Shown here piece after piece: positions 8,557-17,083 of a stretch of 64,000 nucleotides of DNA. Position 1 is the stretch's first letter. Each line of letters opens with the position of its first letter. The position numbers were made by a program, and so were the translations under genes. Origin of the DNA: Massilia aurea. Lineage in GTDB: Bacteria; Pseudomonadota; Gammaproteobacteria; Burkholderiales; Burkholderiaceae_D. The notes beneath the pieces were generated by a model. It was not told the origin of the DNA, ran no database searches, and saw nothing but the letters and a program-made list of their open reading frames with translations. The stretch spans positions 62,001 to 126,000 of the forward strand of contig NZ_JANUGZ010000005.1 in the NCBI RefSeq assembly GCF_024753205.1. Direction: 5' to 3'.

Positions 8557-9039
8557 ATGAACGTGATTTTATTGGCGATGGCCTTCTGTGTGGGCATGGC
8601 CATGTCGGTGCAGGCGGCGATCAACAGCCAGCTGGCCCATTCGATCGGGGCCAATTCGATGATGGCGGCGCTGGTGTCGTTCACCTGCGGCACGGCGGTG
8701 TTGCTGGCCGTGGCGCTGGCCAAGAGCGGCGTCGGCGGCCTGGGCGCGACGCTGGCAGCGTTGCCGTCGCAGCCCGCCTGGAAATTCCTGGGCGGTTTTC
8801 TCGGTGCGGCGTTCGTGTTCGGGACCGTGTTCCTGGCGCCGCGCATCGGTCTGCTCAGCCTGATCGTGCTGGTGATTGCCGGTCAGCTGCTCAGCTCAAT
8901 GGCGATCGACCATTTTGGCCTGATCAATATGGCAACGCGCAAGGTGTCCGGCGTGCGCATTGCTGGTGCGCTGGTGGTCGTGCTCGGGGTGACGATTACG
9001 GTGTTCGGCGAGCGCATTGTTGCTAGTATGTCACGCTGA
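8557..9039 (+). CDS. DMT-superfamily inner-membrane transporter (DUF606/EamA-like half protein)
   Basis: A 160-residue integral membrane protein with five predicted hydrophobic helices, starting MNVILLAMAFCVGMAMSVQA and containing the INSQLA motif near residue 25. This matches the DUF606 (YdcZ-like) family of small DMT transporters, which probably work as dimers. Substrate unknown. The ATG at 8557 has an ACGGAG site at the right distance, and the upstream ATG at 8470 has none. It precedes the PilT-like gene by 72 bp, a gap that carries its own TATAAT element, so the two may not form an operon. Confidence 0.8.
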   Translation: MNVILLAMAFCVGMAMSVQAAINSQLAHSIGANSMMAALVSFTCGTAVLLAVALAKSGVGGLGATLAALPSQPAWKFLGGFLGAAFVFGTVFLAPRIGLLSLIVLVIAGQLLSSMAIDHFGLINMATRKVSGVRIAGALVVVLGVTITVFGERIVASMSR

Positions 9040-9071
9040 AGATTTTTTTCTTTTCTGCAATATTTGGGTTC

Positions 9072-9077
9072 TATAAT
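9072..9077 (+). promoter_or_regulatory. Putative -10 element (TATAAT) of the PilT-like gene
   Basis: A perfect TATAAT hexamer lies 35 bp upstream of the start codon. The -35 region is a T-rich stretch without a clear TTGACA, so this is only a partial promoter match. Confidence 0.4.
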
Positions 9078-9111
9078 GGTCGACACTTGATCTTTTACCA
9101 GCATCGGCCAG

Positions 9112-10233
9112 ATGGAACATCACCAGTCCTCGCAGATTCCCACCCTGTCGTATATCGAGAACGAAGACCATCCGGTATTCGAAACGCTGGTCCAGCAGAT
9201 CCTGCATCTGCTGAACTCGAAGCTGGTGTTTTCGGACATTATCATCCACCAGAACAGCCCCTTGATGCTGCGCCAGCCGAAGGGCCTGGTGGCGGTGACC
9301 GATTCGCCGATCACGAAGGAAGAGCTGGAAGAATTTTTTGATGTGATCGAGCCAAACTGGCCGCAGCGCATCGCCTCGCGCGCGTTCGACCGCTCCATTG
9401 ACCTGCACACGGCGCGCATCCGCGCCAACTGCTTCCGCTTCCAGGGCGGCAAGCGGATCGGCTGCGTGATCCGGCGCTTTCCGAAAGAGCCGATCCCGCT
9501 GGCCGACCTGGGCCTGTGGGACGACGAGCGCGAATTCGCGAGCCTGGCCAGTGGCCTGGTCCTGATCATTGGCGACACCTGCCAGGGCAAGTCGACGACG
9601 ATCGCGTCGATCCTCGACGAGATCAACCGCCACCGCTCGGGCCACATCATCACCATCGAAGACCCGGTCGAAACGCTGATCCCGCAGCGCAAGTGCATCA
9701 TCACCCAGCGCGAAGTGGGCGAGGACGGCGACGTCGACAGCTACTATCTTGGCGCCCTGGACGCGCTGCGCGAGCGGCCGGACGTGATCGTCATCGGCGA
9801 GATCCGCGACGCCGAGACGGCGCAGGAAGCACTGGCGCTGGCCGAATCCGGCCCGCTGGTGCTGGCGTCGCTGCATGCGCGCTCGACCGAGCTGGGCCTG
9901 CAAAAGATGCTGCGCCTGCTAGGCAACACGGACGCCCAGGCGCAAGCGCTGGCCCACGCGCTGCGCGGTGTGCTGTGCCAGGCGCTGCTGCCATCGGTGG
10001 AGGGCAACCGCTATCACCTCGCCACCGAATGCCTGACCCCGAGTCCGGCCGTCGTGCGCATGCTCGAAGCAGGGGACCTGGGCAGCATCCGCGCGCATAT
10101 GAATCGCGGCATCGATGCCGGCTGCCACACGATGAATGCGTCGCTCGAAGGCTTGCTGGCCTCGCACAAGGTGCGTCTGGAAGATGCACGCAATGCCACC
10201 ACCGATCGGGTGGCGTTTGCCGATATGGTGTGA
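9112..10233 (+). CDS. Orphan PilT/PilU-like secretion ATPase
   Basis: The 373-residue protein has the layout of a type II/IV secretion ATPase: an N-terminal PAS-like part, then a Walker A loop GDTCQGKST near residue 160, an Asp box HIITIEDPVE near residue 180, a Walker B region VIVIGEIRDAET near residue 225 and a His box LASLHARS. These identify it as closest to PilT/PilU, which drive pilus retraction. The Walker A fits GxxxxGKS/T but is not the usual GPTGSGKST, and the C-terminal AIRNLIRE motif of PilT is missing. No other pilus genes are adjacent. It could be a PilU-type accessory motor or have a different partner. Confidence 0.8.
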   Translation: MEHHQSSQIPTLSYIENEDHPVFETLVQQILHLLNSKLVFSDIIIHQNSPLMLRQPKGLVAVTDSPITKEELEEFFDVIEPNWPQRIASRAFDRSIDLHTARIRANCFRFQGGKRIGCVIRRFPKEPIPLADLGLWDDEREFASLASGLVLIIGDTCQGKSTTIASILDEINRHRSGHIITIEDPVETLIPQRKCIITQREVGEDGDVDSYYLGALDALRERPDVIVIGEIRDAETAQEALALAESGPLVLASLHARSTELGLQKMLRLLGNTDAQAQALAHALRGVLCQALLPSVEGNRYHLATECLTPSPAVVRMLEAGDLGSIRAHMNRGIDAGCHTMNASLEGLLASHKVRLEDARNATTDRVAFADMV

Positions 10234-10245
10234 CTCGCCCGCGAC

Positions 10246-11523
10246 TTAGTCGAGCGACACCGCCCGATAGCGATTGACCTCGGTCGCCGTCACCGGCGCG
10301 CCGGTATTGCCCCAGCTGGCCCGGATCCAGGTTAGTACCGCCGCCACCTGCGCATCATCGAGTTCATGCCCGAATGGCGGCATCCCGTACGGCCGTGGAT
10401 TGCCATGCGTGCCGGGCGGGAAGCCGCCGTTGACCGTCATCCGGATCGCGTTCACGGCCGGCGTCATGGTCACGGCGCGGTTGCCGGCCAGTGGCGGGTA
10501 GGCCGGCATGCGTCCTTTGCCATCGTCGCCATGGCATGCCGCGCACTGCGCCGCGTAGATCCGGCCGCCTTCCGCCAGTACCTGATCAGCGGCAGGCAGC
10601 AATGCCGGCGTGGGCTGCGCACTCACGGGCGTGGCGGCGAGCGACTTCAGGTAGCCCGCCATCGCGCCCAGATCGTCGGGTGTCAGGTACTGCAGGCTGC
10701 GCGCCACCACTTCGGCCATCGGCCCGGTCGCCGCGCCGCGCGGTGAGATGCCGGTGCCCAGCAACGCCACGATATCCGCCTCGCGCCAGTCACCCAGGCC
10801 CGCCTCGTGGTTGGCCGTCAGCGATGGGGCATACCAGCCGAGGGTCGGGATCATGCCGCCAGCCAGCGCACCATCCGCCGCGCCCAGGCTGTTGCGGGTG
10901 CTGTGGCAGGCGCTGCAGTGGCCCAGGCCTTCGACCAGATACGCGCCCCGGTTCCAGCTGGCGCTGCGCGCCGGTTGCGCGGCATATTCGGCAGGCCGGA
11001 AATACAGCAGGCGCCAGCCGGCCAGTAACGCCTGCTGGTCGTACGGGAAGCGGATATCGTGCGGCCGGTTCGCCTGGCGTTGCGGCGGCAGGCTGCGAAA
11101 GTAGGCAAACAGCGCATCCGCATCGGCGCGCGTGACCTTCGTGTAGTTCGTGTACGGGAAGGCCGGATACAGCAGGCGGCCGCTTGGTGCGATGCCGTTG
11201 TGCAGCGCATTCCAGAAGTCGTCGGCGCTCCAGGCGCCGATGCCGGTGTCGCGGTCGGGCGTGAGGTTAGGGCCGTAAAAGTGGCCGAACGGCGTATCGA
11301 GCGGACGGCCGCCGGCGTATGCCACGCCGCCACGCGCCGTGTGGCAGGCGATGCAGTCGCCGGCGCGTGCCAGGTAGGCGCCGCGCGCGATATTGGCGGG
11401 CGCGGATGCCCAGGCAGCGGGCGAACTGGCCGGGACGAAGTCGGCCCGCGGCCATGCCAGTGCGATCGCGAGGCCGACGATGACGACCGCCGCCAGCAGG
11501 ACGAGGCGCACGGTCTTCATCAT
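10246..11523 (-). CDS. Triheme c-type cytochrome, membrane-anchored
   Basis: This 425-residue protein has an uncleaved N-terminal membrane anchor (residues 5-24) and three CxxCH heme-attachment motifs: CIACH at 57-61, CSACH near 205 and CAACH near 335. The spacing and length match the cytochrome subunit of alcohol, gluconate or aldehyde dehydrogenase complexes, which passes electrons from a periplasmic dehydrogenase to quinone or an oxidase. No dehydrogenase gene is adjacent; the only partner is the diheme cytochrome whose stop codon overlaps this start (ATGA). The two are therefore probably translationally coupled and form an electron-transfer pair. Confidence 0.88.
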   Translation of the reverse strand: MMKTVRLVLLAAVVIVGLAIALAWPRADFVPASSPAAWASAPANIARGAYLARAGDCIACHTARGGVAYAGGRPLDTPFGHFYGPNLTPDRDTGIGAWSADDFWNALHNGIAPSGRLLYPAFPYTNYTKVTRADADALFAYFRSLPPQRQANRPHDIRFPYDQQALLAGWRLLYFRPAEYAAQPARSASWNRGAYLVEGLGHCSACHSTRNSLGAADGALAGGMIPTLGWYAPSLTANHEAGLGDWREADIVALLGTGISPRGAATGPMAEVVARSLQYLTPDDLGAMAGYLKSLAATPVSAQPTPALLPAADQVLAEGGRIYAAQCAACHGDDGKGRMPAYPPLAGNRAVTMTPAVNAIRMTVNGGFPPGTHGNPRPYGMPPFGHELDDAQVAAVLTWIRASWGNTGAPVTATEVNRYRAVSLD

Positions 11524-12230
11524 GGCGCGCTGCCGCAGAGGATTGGCAGCGGCCGGGCAACGGCATCGGCCGGTCGCGGGTCGGCCGGCATTGGCTGCGC
11601 CGCCAGCCAACCCGAGACGGCGGCGACATCGTCGGGCGACAGGCGCGCGGCTACTTGCCCCATGCAATCGGGAGTATGGGCGCGCCGCACGCCGTTGCGC
11701 CAGGCGCCGAACTGCGCGTTGATGTAGTCGCGCGGCAGGCCAAGCAGGCCCGGGATCGCGGGCTGCACGCCGGTCAGGCGCGCGCCGTGGCAGGCGATGC
11801 AGGCCGGGATGCTGCGTCCCCGGTCGCCCTCATGCACGAGCTGGCGACCCCGGTCACGCTGTGCGGGCGACAGGTTGACCGGCGTGGGCGGCAGCACGGT
11901 TGGCGCCTGCGCCGCAAAGTGCGCGGCGATTTCGCGCAGGTAGGCGTCGGGCAGGTGCTCGGTGAGGTACGTCATCACGGGATAGTGGCGCCGGCCGTCC
12001 TGGAAATTGCGCAGCTGGTGATACAGGTAGCCGGCCGGCTTGCCGCCGATGCGCGGATAGAAGCTGTCGTTGACAGGGTTGCCGCGCGCATCGACGCGTG
12101 CGTGGCAGGTGGCGCAGGCGCGCAGGCGCTGGGTGAGGGTGTCGGGAACGGGCTGTGGCGCGGCGCTGGCGACGAATGTCCCCGCGCACAGGAGCGCAGC
12201 AGCGGGCCAACGGAAGCGTCGAGATGGCAT
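11520..12230 (-). CDS. Diheme c-type cytochrome (c4-like)
   Basis: A 236-residue secreted protein: signal peptide ending FVASAAP, then two heme motifs, CATCH at 39-43 and CIACH near residue 146. The GGKPAGYLYHQLRNFQDGRR segment and the duplicated domain structure are typical of soluble diheme cytochromes c4. It is upstream of, and overlaps by 4 bp, the triheme cytochrome gene, so both likely serve one periplasmic electron pathway. The long open frame upstream to 12536 is antisense to the exonuclease gene; the ATG at 12230 begins the signal peptide and is preferred. Confidence 0.87.
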   Translation of the reverse strand: MPSRRFRWPAAALLCAGTFVASAAPQPVPDTLTQRLRACATCHARVDARGNPVNDSFYPRIGGKPAGYLYHQLRNFQDGRRHYPVMTYLTEHLPDAYLREIAAHFAAQAPTVLPPTPVNLSPAQRDRGRQLVHEGDRGRSIPACIACHGARLTGVQPAIPGLLGLPRDYINAQFGAWRNGVRRAHTPDCMGQVAARLSPDDVAAVSGWLAAQPMPADPRPADAVARPLPILCGSAP

Positions 12231-12291
12231 GGATTCACCGGCAGCATGGACGCTGACGATGATAGCGCGAATCTTGAACGCCGCGCGGGAT

Positions 12292-12933
12292 TCAGCCTGC
12301 CGGCGTTTCCATTTTCCAGCGCCGGTAGATCCGCAGTGCCGCATGCGCGTCGTCTGCCGCGTATTGCAGCTGCTTGTCCGACAGGTGCGGCAGCGACCAG
12401 TTGGTGGTCGTGATGCGTTTGGATTTCTGCAGGCGCTGGCCGAAGAAGCGTTCCACGGCGCTCTTTGCGCCCAGCGGATTCTTTTCACCGCGCCGGCGCA
12501 GCGCCGTCGACAGATCGAGCACGTTGCGCAGCTCAATGCCGAATTTGGACTTCAGCCGCTTGACGTCGTCACCCAGGCCAAAACCCACCTTGAGGATGCT
12601 GCCAGAGGCCAGCACGGGTTCCAGCACGGTGAAAGCGAGGGCATTGCCGGTGGGCGTGGCGGTCTGGAACAGGAAGGCGAAGTCGTCGGTGGCCAATTGC
12701 ACCAGGTGCGGCCCGGTCGAGACTTCGCCCTTGGCGAAGGTGGGCTTTGATTCGGTATCGAAGCCGATGACGTCGGCCGCGAGCAGCGCCGCGAGCGCCT
12801 GCTGCGCGTCCGCATCGGAGCGCACCAGCCGCACATGGGCCGGGTCGATGCCGATGTAGGCGGGCAGCTCGGGTGGCAGACCAGCTTGCAGGCCATCTGC
12901 CACCACGTCCTTCAATGCGTCGCCCGAATTCAA
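12292..12933 (-). CDS. DEDD-family 3'-5' exonuclease (RNase D-like)
   Basis: The 213-residue protein is a stand-alone DEDD exonuclease domain: Exo I FDTES near residue 58, Exo II with GFGLGDDVKRL near residue 120, and Exo III with YAADDAHAAL near residue 190. The Tyr in Exo III marks the DEDDy subtype. It lacks the HRDC domains of full RNase D. The conserved WSLPHLSDKQLQYAADDA stretch is typical of small RNase D-like proteins. The first codon is a TTG overlapping the proQ stop; tandem GTG codons about ten codons in are alternatives. Coupling with an RNA chaperone suggests a joint role in RNA handling (inference). Confidence 0.83.
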   Translation of the reverse strand: MNSGDALKDVVADGLQAGLPPELPAYIGIDPAHVRLVRSDADAQQALAALLAADVIGFDTESKPTFAKGEVSTGPHLVQLATDDFAFLFQTATPTGNALAFTVLEPVLASGSILKVGFGLGDDVKRLKSKFGIELRNVLDLSTALRRRGEKNPLGAKSAVERFFGQRLQKSKRITTTNWSLPHLSDKQLQYAADDAHAALRIYRRWKMETPAG

Positions 12934-13475
12934 GTCTTCGAGAACTTGGACGCCAGCGCCTGCAGCTTTTCCTGGCGCTTGCGGTTGTTTTCTTCCTCGA
13001 GGGCGGCGTCGCGCTCGGCCTTCTTGCGGTCGGCTTCTTTCTTGAAGCGCTGCTGCAACTGCTCTTTCGCATGCAGGCGGTGCGCTTCAGGCACTTCGGC
13101 GCCGGCAGTGCCGTCGAGGTCATAGCGGACCTTGGCTTTTTCCATCGCGCGCAGGTAGCGCATCGAGCCGGTGTGGATGCCGAGGGCGGCGCGCATCGTT
13201 TTCTTGTCCAGGCCCGGCATGCGTGCCTGCAACTGCTTGTCGATACCGATCGACAGTGGCAGGCAGTCACGGAAGGCGGGATACTCCTGCTGGAGTTGCT
13301 TGAGCAGCGAGCGCGCCGACTGGCCCGATGCCGGGGCCGCAGCAGGTGCGGCAACCGGGGCTGCTGGCGCTGCCGGCTCGGCTGGCGACTGCGTTGGCTG
13401 CTGTGCATCCGGGGTGGCTGGCGCGGCGGTGGTGTCGACGGACTCTGCAGGGGTATTGGTATTCATTGACTTCAT
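12930..13475 (-). CDS. proQ: ProQ/FinO-family RNA chaperone
   Basis: The 181-residue protein has an Ala/Pro/Gln-rich N-terminal tail (about 50 residues), then a ProQ/FinO domain from roughly residue 55 to 150: LLKQLQQEYPAFRD, PLSIGIDKQL, KKTMRAALGIHTGSMRYL are diagnostic. A Lys/Arg/Glu-rich helical tail follows. Members bind structured small RNAs and mRNA 3' ends. It lacks the C-terminal Tudor-like domain of E. coli ProQ, as is common in betaproteobacteria. It overlaps the downstream exonuclease gene by 4 bp, and a candidate small RNA gene is transcribed away from it about 120 bp upstream. Confidence 0.88.
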   Translation of the reverse strand: MKSMNTNTPAESVDTTAAPATPDAQQPTQSPAEPAAPAAPVAAPAAAPASGQSARSLLKQLQQEYPAFRDCLPLSIGIDKQLQARMPGLDKKTMRAALGIHTGSMRYLRAMEKAKVRYDLDGTAGAEVPEAHRLHAKEQLQQRFKKEADRKKAERDAALEEENNRKRQEKLQALASKFSKT

Positions 13476-13595
13476 GGTAAGAACAGGATTGCGAAGGATA
13501 GCACGGCGCTAAAAGCCGCATTGTACTAGTTCCACTAATAAATGTTGAGAAAGACGCACTGCGATGAAGCATTGAAACGCGAAATCGTGTATGAT

Positions 13596-13795
13596 CCGCC
13601 TCTTGCCTTGAGTCCGGCTTGCGCCGGCGCAGACCAGCAAGAAGGTCATCATGCCGGGGCAATGCACCCGGTGACACGTGCAGATCCCTCACCGGATCGA
13701 GCAATGATCACCAAAACTTGCATTGGGGCGTAATGGCCCCATCTCCTATTCTTCTAGAAAAATAGATGCAAGCCCGTGTTAGCGGGCTTTTTTTC
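13596..13795 (+). ncRNA. Candidate structured small RNA ending in an intrinsic terminator
   Basis: No convincing protein is encoded here. On the plus strand four short perfect hairpins occur in a row: CCGGC/GCCGG at 13614-13627, CCGGG/CCCGG at 13654-13671, GATCC/GGATC at 13683-13698 and TGGGGC/GCCCCA at 13724-13741. An intrinsic terminator follows at 13770-13794. A TATGAT at 13590-13595 could be a -10 box. Together this resembles a discrete RNA of about 190-200 nt, or a leader with early termination upstream of rpoD. It does not match tRNA, SRP RNA or the E. coli 6S sequence as I know them. Family unassigned. Confidence 0.4.
13770..13794 (+). terminator. Intrinsic terminator upstream of rpoD
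   Basis: A 7 bp perfect stem AAGCCCG/CGGGCTT with a 6-base loop is followed by a T-run. No gene on the plus strand ends just before it, so it must terminate a non-coding transcript. Confidence 0.85.
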
Positions 13796-13910
13796 GTTCC
13801 GACATGCACAGCACGACTTTGAACAGCGACCAACGCCACCTGCCCGCAGCCCCGATATTACGCCGGCGCGCGCACCGAAGGGCAGGTCGAGCTTGAAGTC
13901 TGGCATGTCC

Positions 13911-13925
13911 GCCCTAAGGTAGGGC
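13911..13925 (+). repeat. Perfect hairpin in the rpoD leader
   Basis: GCCCTA, a 3-base loop and TAGGGC form a perfect 6 bp stem about 95 bp upstream of the rpoD start codon, with no T-run after it. It may be an operator or leader structure. The remainder of 13796-14021 shows only the rpoD ribosome binding site GGAGAG, 9 bases before the ATG. Confidence 0.3.
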
Positions 13926-14021
13926 CACTTCCGTTCCCCATTCCCAGGTCCCGTACGCGGGGCCCGCTGGATTATTGACTTCGCAGGCGCGCTACTCGCC
14001 TCGACTGGAGAGTTTTAAGCT

Positions 14022-16781
14022 ATGAAAAACACCGCCAAGACATTGACACTGACAGCGAAAAAAGCCCCGGCCAAGGCATCGGCCCCGCTGGCAGTGCCTA
14101 AAACCGCCACTTCCTACTTCCTCGAAACGGAAGCGGCGGCCAAGGTCACGGTGGTCAAGACCCGTTCGCGCCTGGCGACGCTCAAAGCCCAGGCCGACGC
14201 GATCCTGGCCGCCGGTGGCCCCGCAGCCGAGCCGGTTGCCGCCCCAGCCGTCGCTGAAGCCGCACCTGCAGCAGTGGCGCCAGCGGCCGCGCCAGCGGAA
14301 GCTGCCGCGCCAGCCGAGGTCAGCGCGCCCGAGTCTGTCGTCACTGCTGTCGCTGCTGCAGCAGACACCGCAGCCGACACCGCGCTTGACGCGCACGATC
14401 CCGCCGACGACTACATGCCAACGCAGGCCAAGCCAGCCGCGCCACCGGTCATCGTGCGCAAGCGCGGCCGTCTGGCAGCGCTGAAAAACGCCGAGCCGGA
14501 AAGCGACGTCGCTGCCGAGGCTGTACCAGCCGAAGCCGTGGCCCCCACCGTTGCGGAGCCTGCCCCGGTGGCCGAGGAAGCGCCGAAAGTCGTGCGCACC
14601 CGCACCGCGCGCCGCGTCGATGCCAGCCCGGCTTCGGTGCCAGTCGCCCAGACCAATGCCGTCGGCACCGTCAGCAAGACCACCGACGCCGCTGCGCTGG
14701 CGGCGATCGACACGTCGGGCTACCTGCTGCCGCAGGTGAAGGTGCCTGGCCGCCGTGGCCGCAAGCCAAGCGAATTCGTGCCGGAGAACGACGAAGTCGC
14801 GGCGCTGAACGCCGTCGAGCGCGCCGAAATGAAGGCCGCATCGAAAGTGCGTGAGCGCAAGGCCAAAGGCATTGCGCTGCTGAAGGAAGAAGGCTTCTCG
14901 GAGACCGAACTCGAGCGCCGTCGCCAGCAGCTGAAGAACCTGATCAATATGGGCAAGGAGCGGGGCTTCCTGACCCACGCCGAGATCAACGACCATTTGC
15001 CGGAAAACATCATCGATCCGGAAGCGATCGAAGGCATCATCGCGACCTTCAACGACATGGGCATCGCCGTCTACGAGCGTGCGCCGGAAGCCGAAATGAT
15101 GCTGTTGTCGGACCAGGCCGTGACGCCGACGAGCGAAGACGAAGTGGAAGCGGCCGCCGCAACCGCGCTGTCGACCGCCGACTCGGACTTCGGCCGCACG
15201 ACCGACCCGGTGCGCATGTACATGCGTGAAATGGGCGCCGTGTCGCTGCTGACGCGCGAAGGCGAAATCGAAATCGCCAAGCGCATCGAGCAGGGCCTGA
15301 AGGACATGGTCCAGGCGATCTCGGCGTGCCCGACGACGATTTCGGAAATCATCGCGCTGTCGCACAAGATCGCCAACGATGAACTGAAGATCGACGACGT
15401 GGTCGATGGCTTCGTGGACATGAACGACACCCCGGCGCCTGCTGCCTCGGTCGCCCACGCCGCTGCGATCAGCGAAGAGGACGACGAAGAAGAAGAGGAA
15501 GAAGTCGAAGAAGAAGAGGGCGACGTCAACAGCGGCGCCGCTGCCGGCTACTCGCCCGAGCAGCTCGCACAACTCAAGAAGAGCGCGCTCGAGAAATTCG
15601 CGCTGATCGAGCAGCAGTTCGACCTGATGGGCCACGCGTTCAAGAACAAGGGCTATGGCTCGCCGGCGTACGAAGATGCGCAAGCCGTCATCTCGTACGA
15701 GCTGCTGGGCATCCGCTTTACCGCCAAGGTCGTCGAGAAGCTGTGCGACACGCTGCGCGGCCAGATGGACGAAGTGCGTTCGATCGAGCGCGCCGTGCTG
15801 GACATCTGCGTGAACCGCTGCGGCATGCCGCGCGCCCACTTCATCAAGGTCTTCCCGGGCAATGAAACCGATCTGCAATGGGGCGACCGCGAAGTCGACT
15901 GCGCGTATCCGTACAGCGCTGTGCTGAGCCGTAACCTGCCGGCGATCAAGGAACTGCAACAGCGCATGATCGACCTGCAGGCGCGCGTGGCGCTGCCGCT
16001 GGCCGACCTGCGCAAGATCAACAAGCAGATGGCGGCGGGCGAAAAGCGTGCACGCCAGGCCAAGCGCGAAATGACCGTGGCCAACCTGCGCCTGGTGATC
16101 TCGATTGCCAAGAAATACATCAACCGCGGCCTGCAGTTCCTGGACCTGATCCAGGAAGGTAATATCGGTCTGCTGAAAGCGGTCGACAAGTTCGAATACC
16201 GTCGCGGCTACAAGTTCTCGACGTATGCGACGTGGTGGATCCGCCAGGCGATCACGCGTTCGATCGCCGACATGGCCCGCACGATTCGCGTGCCGGTGCA
16301 CATGATCGAGACGATCAACAAGATGAACCGCATCTCGCGCCAGATCATGCAGGAAACGGGCAGCGAGCCGGATCTGCCGACGCTGGCCCTGAAGATGGAA
16401 ATGCCAGAGAACAAGGTTCGCGAGATCATGAAGATCGCGAAAGAGCCGATTTCGATGGAAACGCCGATGGGCGAGGACGGCGATTCGCAGCTGGGCGACT
16501 TCATCGAAGACAACGCCACGCTGGCCCCGCTGGACGCCGCACTGCACGCGTCGATGCGCAACGTGATCAAGGAAGTGCTCGACTCGCTGACGCCGCGCGA
16601 AGCAAAGGTGCTGCGCATGCGTTACGGCGTCGAAATGTCGAACGACCACACGCTGGAAGAAGTGGGCAAGCAGTTCGACGTGACCCGCGAGCGCATTCGC
16701 CAGATCGAAGCCAAGGCGATGAGCAAGCTGCGCCAGCCGTCGCGCTCGGACAAGCTCAAGACGTTCCTGCACAATCAGTAA
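14022..16781 (+). CDS. rpoD: Primary sigma factor RpoD (sigma-70) with unusually long N-terminus
   Basis: The 919-residue protein is the housekeeping sigma factor. Region 1.1 lies near residues 280-360, region 1.2 starts at [11 protein letters not shown] near 392, the group-1 non-conserved region spans about 430-660 and contains a very acidic run of Asp/Glu near residues 485-505, region 2 has [12 protein letters not shown] and [10 protein letters not shown] near 685-745, and region 4 ends the protein with the [11 protein letters not shown] helix-turn-helix. E. coli RpoD has 613 residues; most of the excess is a 280-residue Ala/Pro/Glu-rich N-terminal extension with short basic patches (RTRTARR, RKRGRL). 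The downstream terminator ends the transcript. Confidence 0.97.
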   Translation: MKNTAKTLTLTAKKAPAKASAPLAVPKTATSYFLETEAAAKVTVVKTRSRLATLKAQADAILAAGGPAAEPVAAPAVAEAAPAAVAPAAAPAEAAAPAEVSAPESVVTAVAAAADTAADTALDAHDPADDYMPTQAKPAAPPVIVRKRGRLAALKNAEPESDVAAEAVPAEAVAPTVAEPAPVAEEAPKVVRTRTARRVDASPASVPVAQTNAVGTVSKTTDAAALAAIDTSGYLLPQVKVPGRRGRKPSEFVPENDEVAALNAVERAEMKAASKVRERKAKGIALLKEEGFSETELERRRQQLKNLINMGKERGFLTHAEINDHLPENIIDPEAIEGIIATFNDMGIAVYERAPEAEMMLLSDQAVTPTSEDEVEAAAATALSTADSDFGRTTDPVRMYMREMGAVSLLTREGEIEIAKRIEQGLKDMVQAISACPTTISEIIALSHKIANDELKIDDVVDGFVDMNDTPAPAASVAHAAAISEEDDEEEEEEVEEEEGDVNSGAAAGYSPEQLAQLKKSALEKFALIEQQFDLMGHAFKNKGYGSPAYEDAQAVISYELLGIRFTAKVVEKLCDTLRGQMDEVRSIERAVLDICVNRCGMPRAHFIKVFPGNETDLQWGDREVDCAYPYSAVLSRNLPAIKELQQRMIDLQARVALPLADLRKINKQMAAGEKRARQAKREMTVANLRLVISIAKKYINRGLQFLDLIQEGNIGLLKAVDKFEYRRGYKFSTYATWWIRQAITRSIADMARTIRVPVHMIETINKMNRISRQIMQETGSEPDLPTLALKMEMPENKVREIMKIAKEPISMETPMGEDGDSQLGDFIEDNATLAPLDAALHASMRNVIKEVLDSLTPREAKVLRMRYGVEMSNDHTLEEVGKQFDVTRERIRQIEAKAMSKLRQPSRSDKLKTFLHNQ

Positions 16782-16814
16782 GCCGGCACATGCCGCGTCG
16801 ACGCTGTCGACATG

Positions 16815-16848
16815 AAAGCCGTCCGGTTCGCGCCGGGCGGCTTTTTTT
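16815..16848 (+). terminator. Intrinsic terminator of rpoD
   Basis: A 12 bp stem with one G-T wobble (arms 16815-16826 and 16833-16844) closes on a 6-base loop and runs into seven Ts, 33 bp after the rpoD stop codon. Confidence 0.9.
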
Positions 16849-16975
16849 CGCGTTGTCGACCCCATCTGCGGCGGCGCTGTTTCTGCGAACGACCTTCCAG
16901 AATACGTCGTGATTCCTCAAAAGCCGCAGTTCATTATCTCGGTTTCAAGCCCGCCGTGGCTGTCAATACACATCA

Positions 16976-17058
16976 CTTGTTGAACACAAGAAATAAATGC
17001 AGACATGTGTTCTACGCCGACAAATTTTTGCAATACTCGATCTGCACTCCAAGTGCAG
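16976..17058 (+). promoter_or_regulatory. Two inverted repeats in the leader of the outer-membrane protein gene
   Basis: CTTGT-TGAAC-ACAAG (16976-16990) and CTGCACT-CCA-AGTGCAG (17042-17058) are perfect inverted repeats in the otherwise AT-rich 230 bp stretch before the start codon at 17084. They could be operators or leader hairpins. The rest of 16849-17083 shows nothing else recognisable. Confidence 0.3.
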
Positions 17059-17083
17059 ACCTCCTTTCCTGAAAGACCGCAAC

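Noticed and set aside
13590..13795. tRNA, SRP RNA or 6S RNA in the proQ-rpoD gap
   Set aside because: No tRNA T-loop motif, no SRP core and no resemblance to E. coli 6S RNA as remembered. Kept only as a candidate unassigned RNA.
13992..16865. 957-codon open frame on the minus strand opposite rpoD
   Set aside because: It is the mirror of GC-rich rpoD codons, begins and ends without signals, and its translation is His/Arg/Asp-rich without any recognisable domain.
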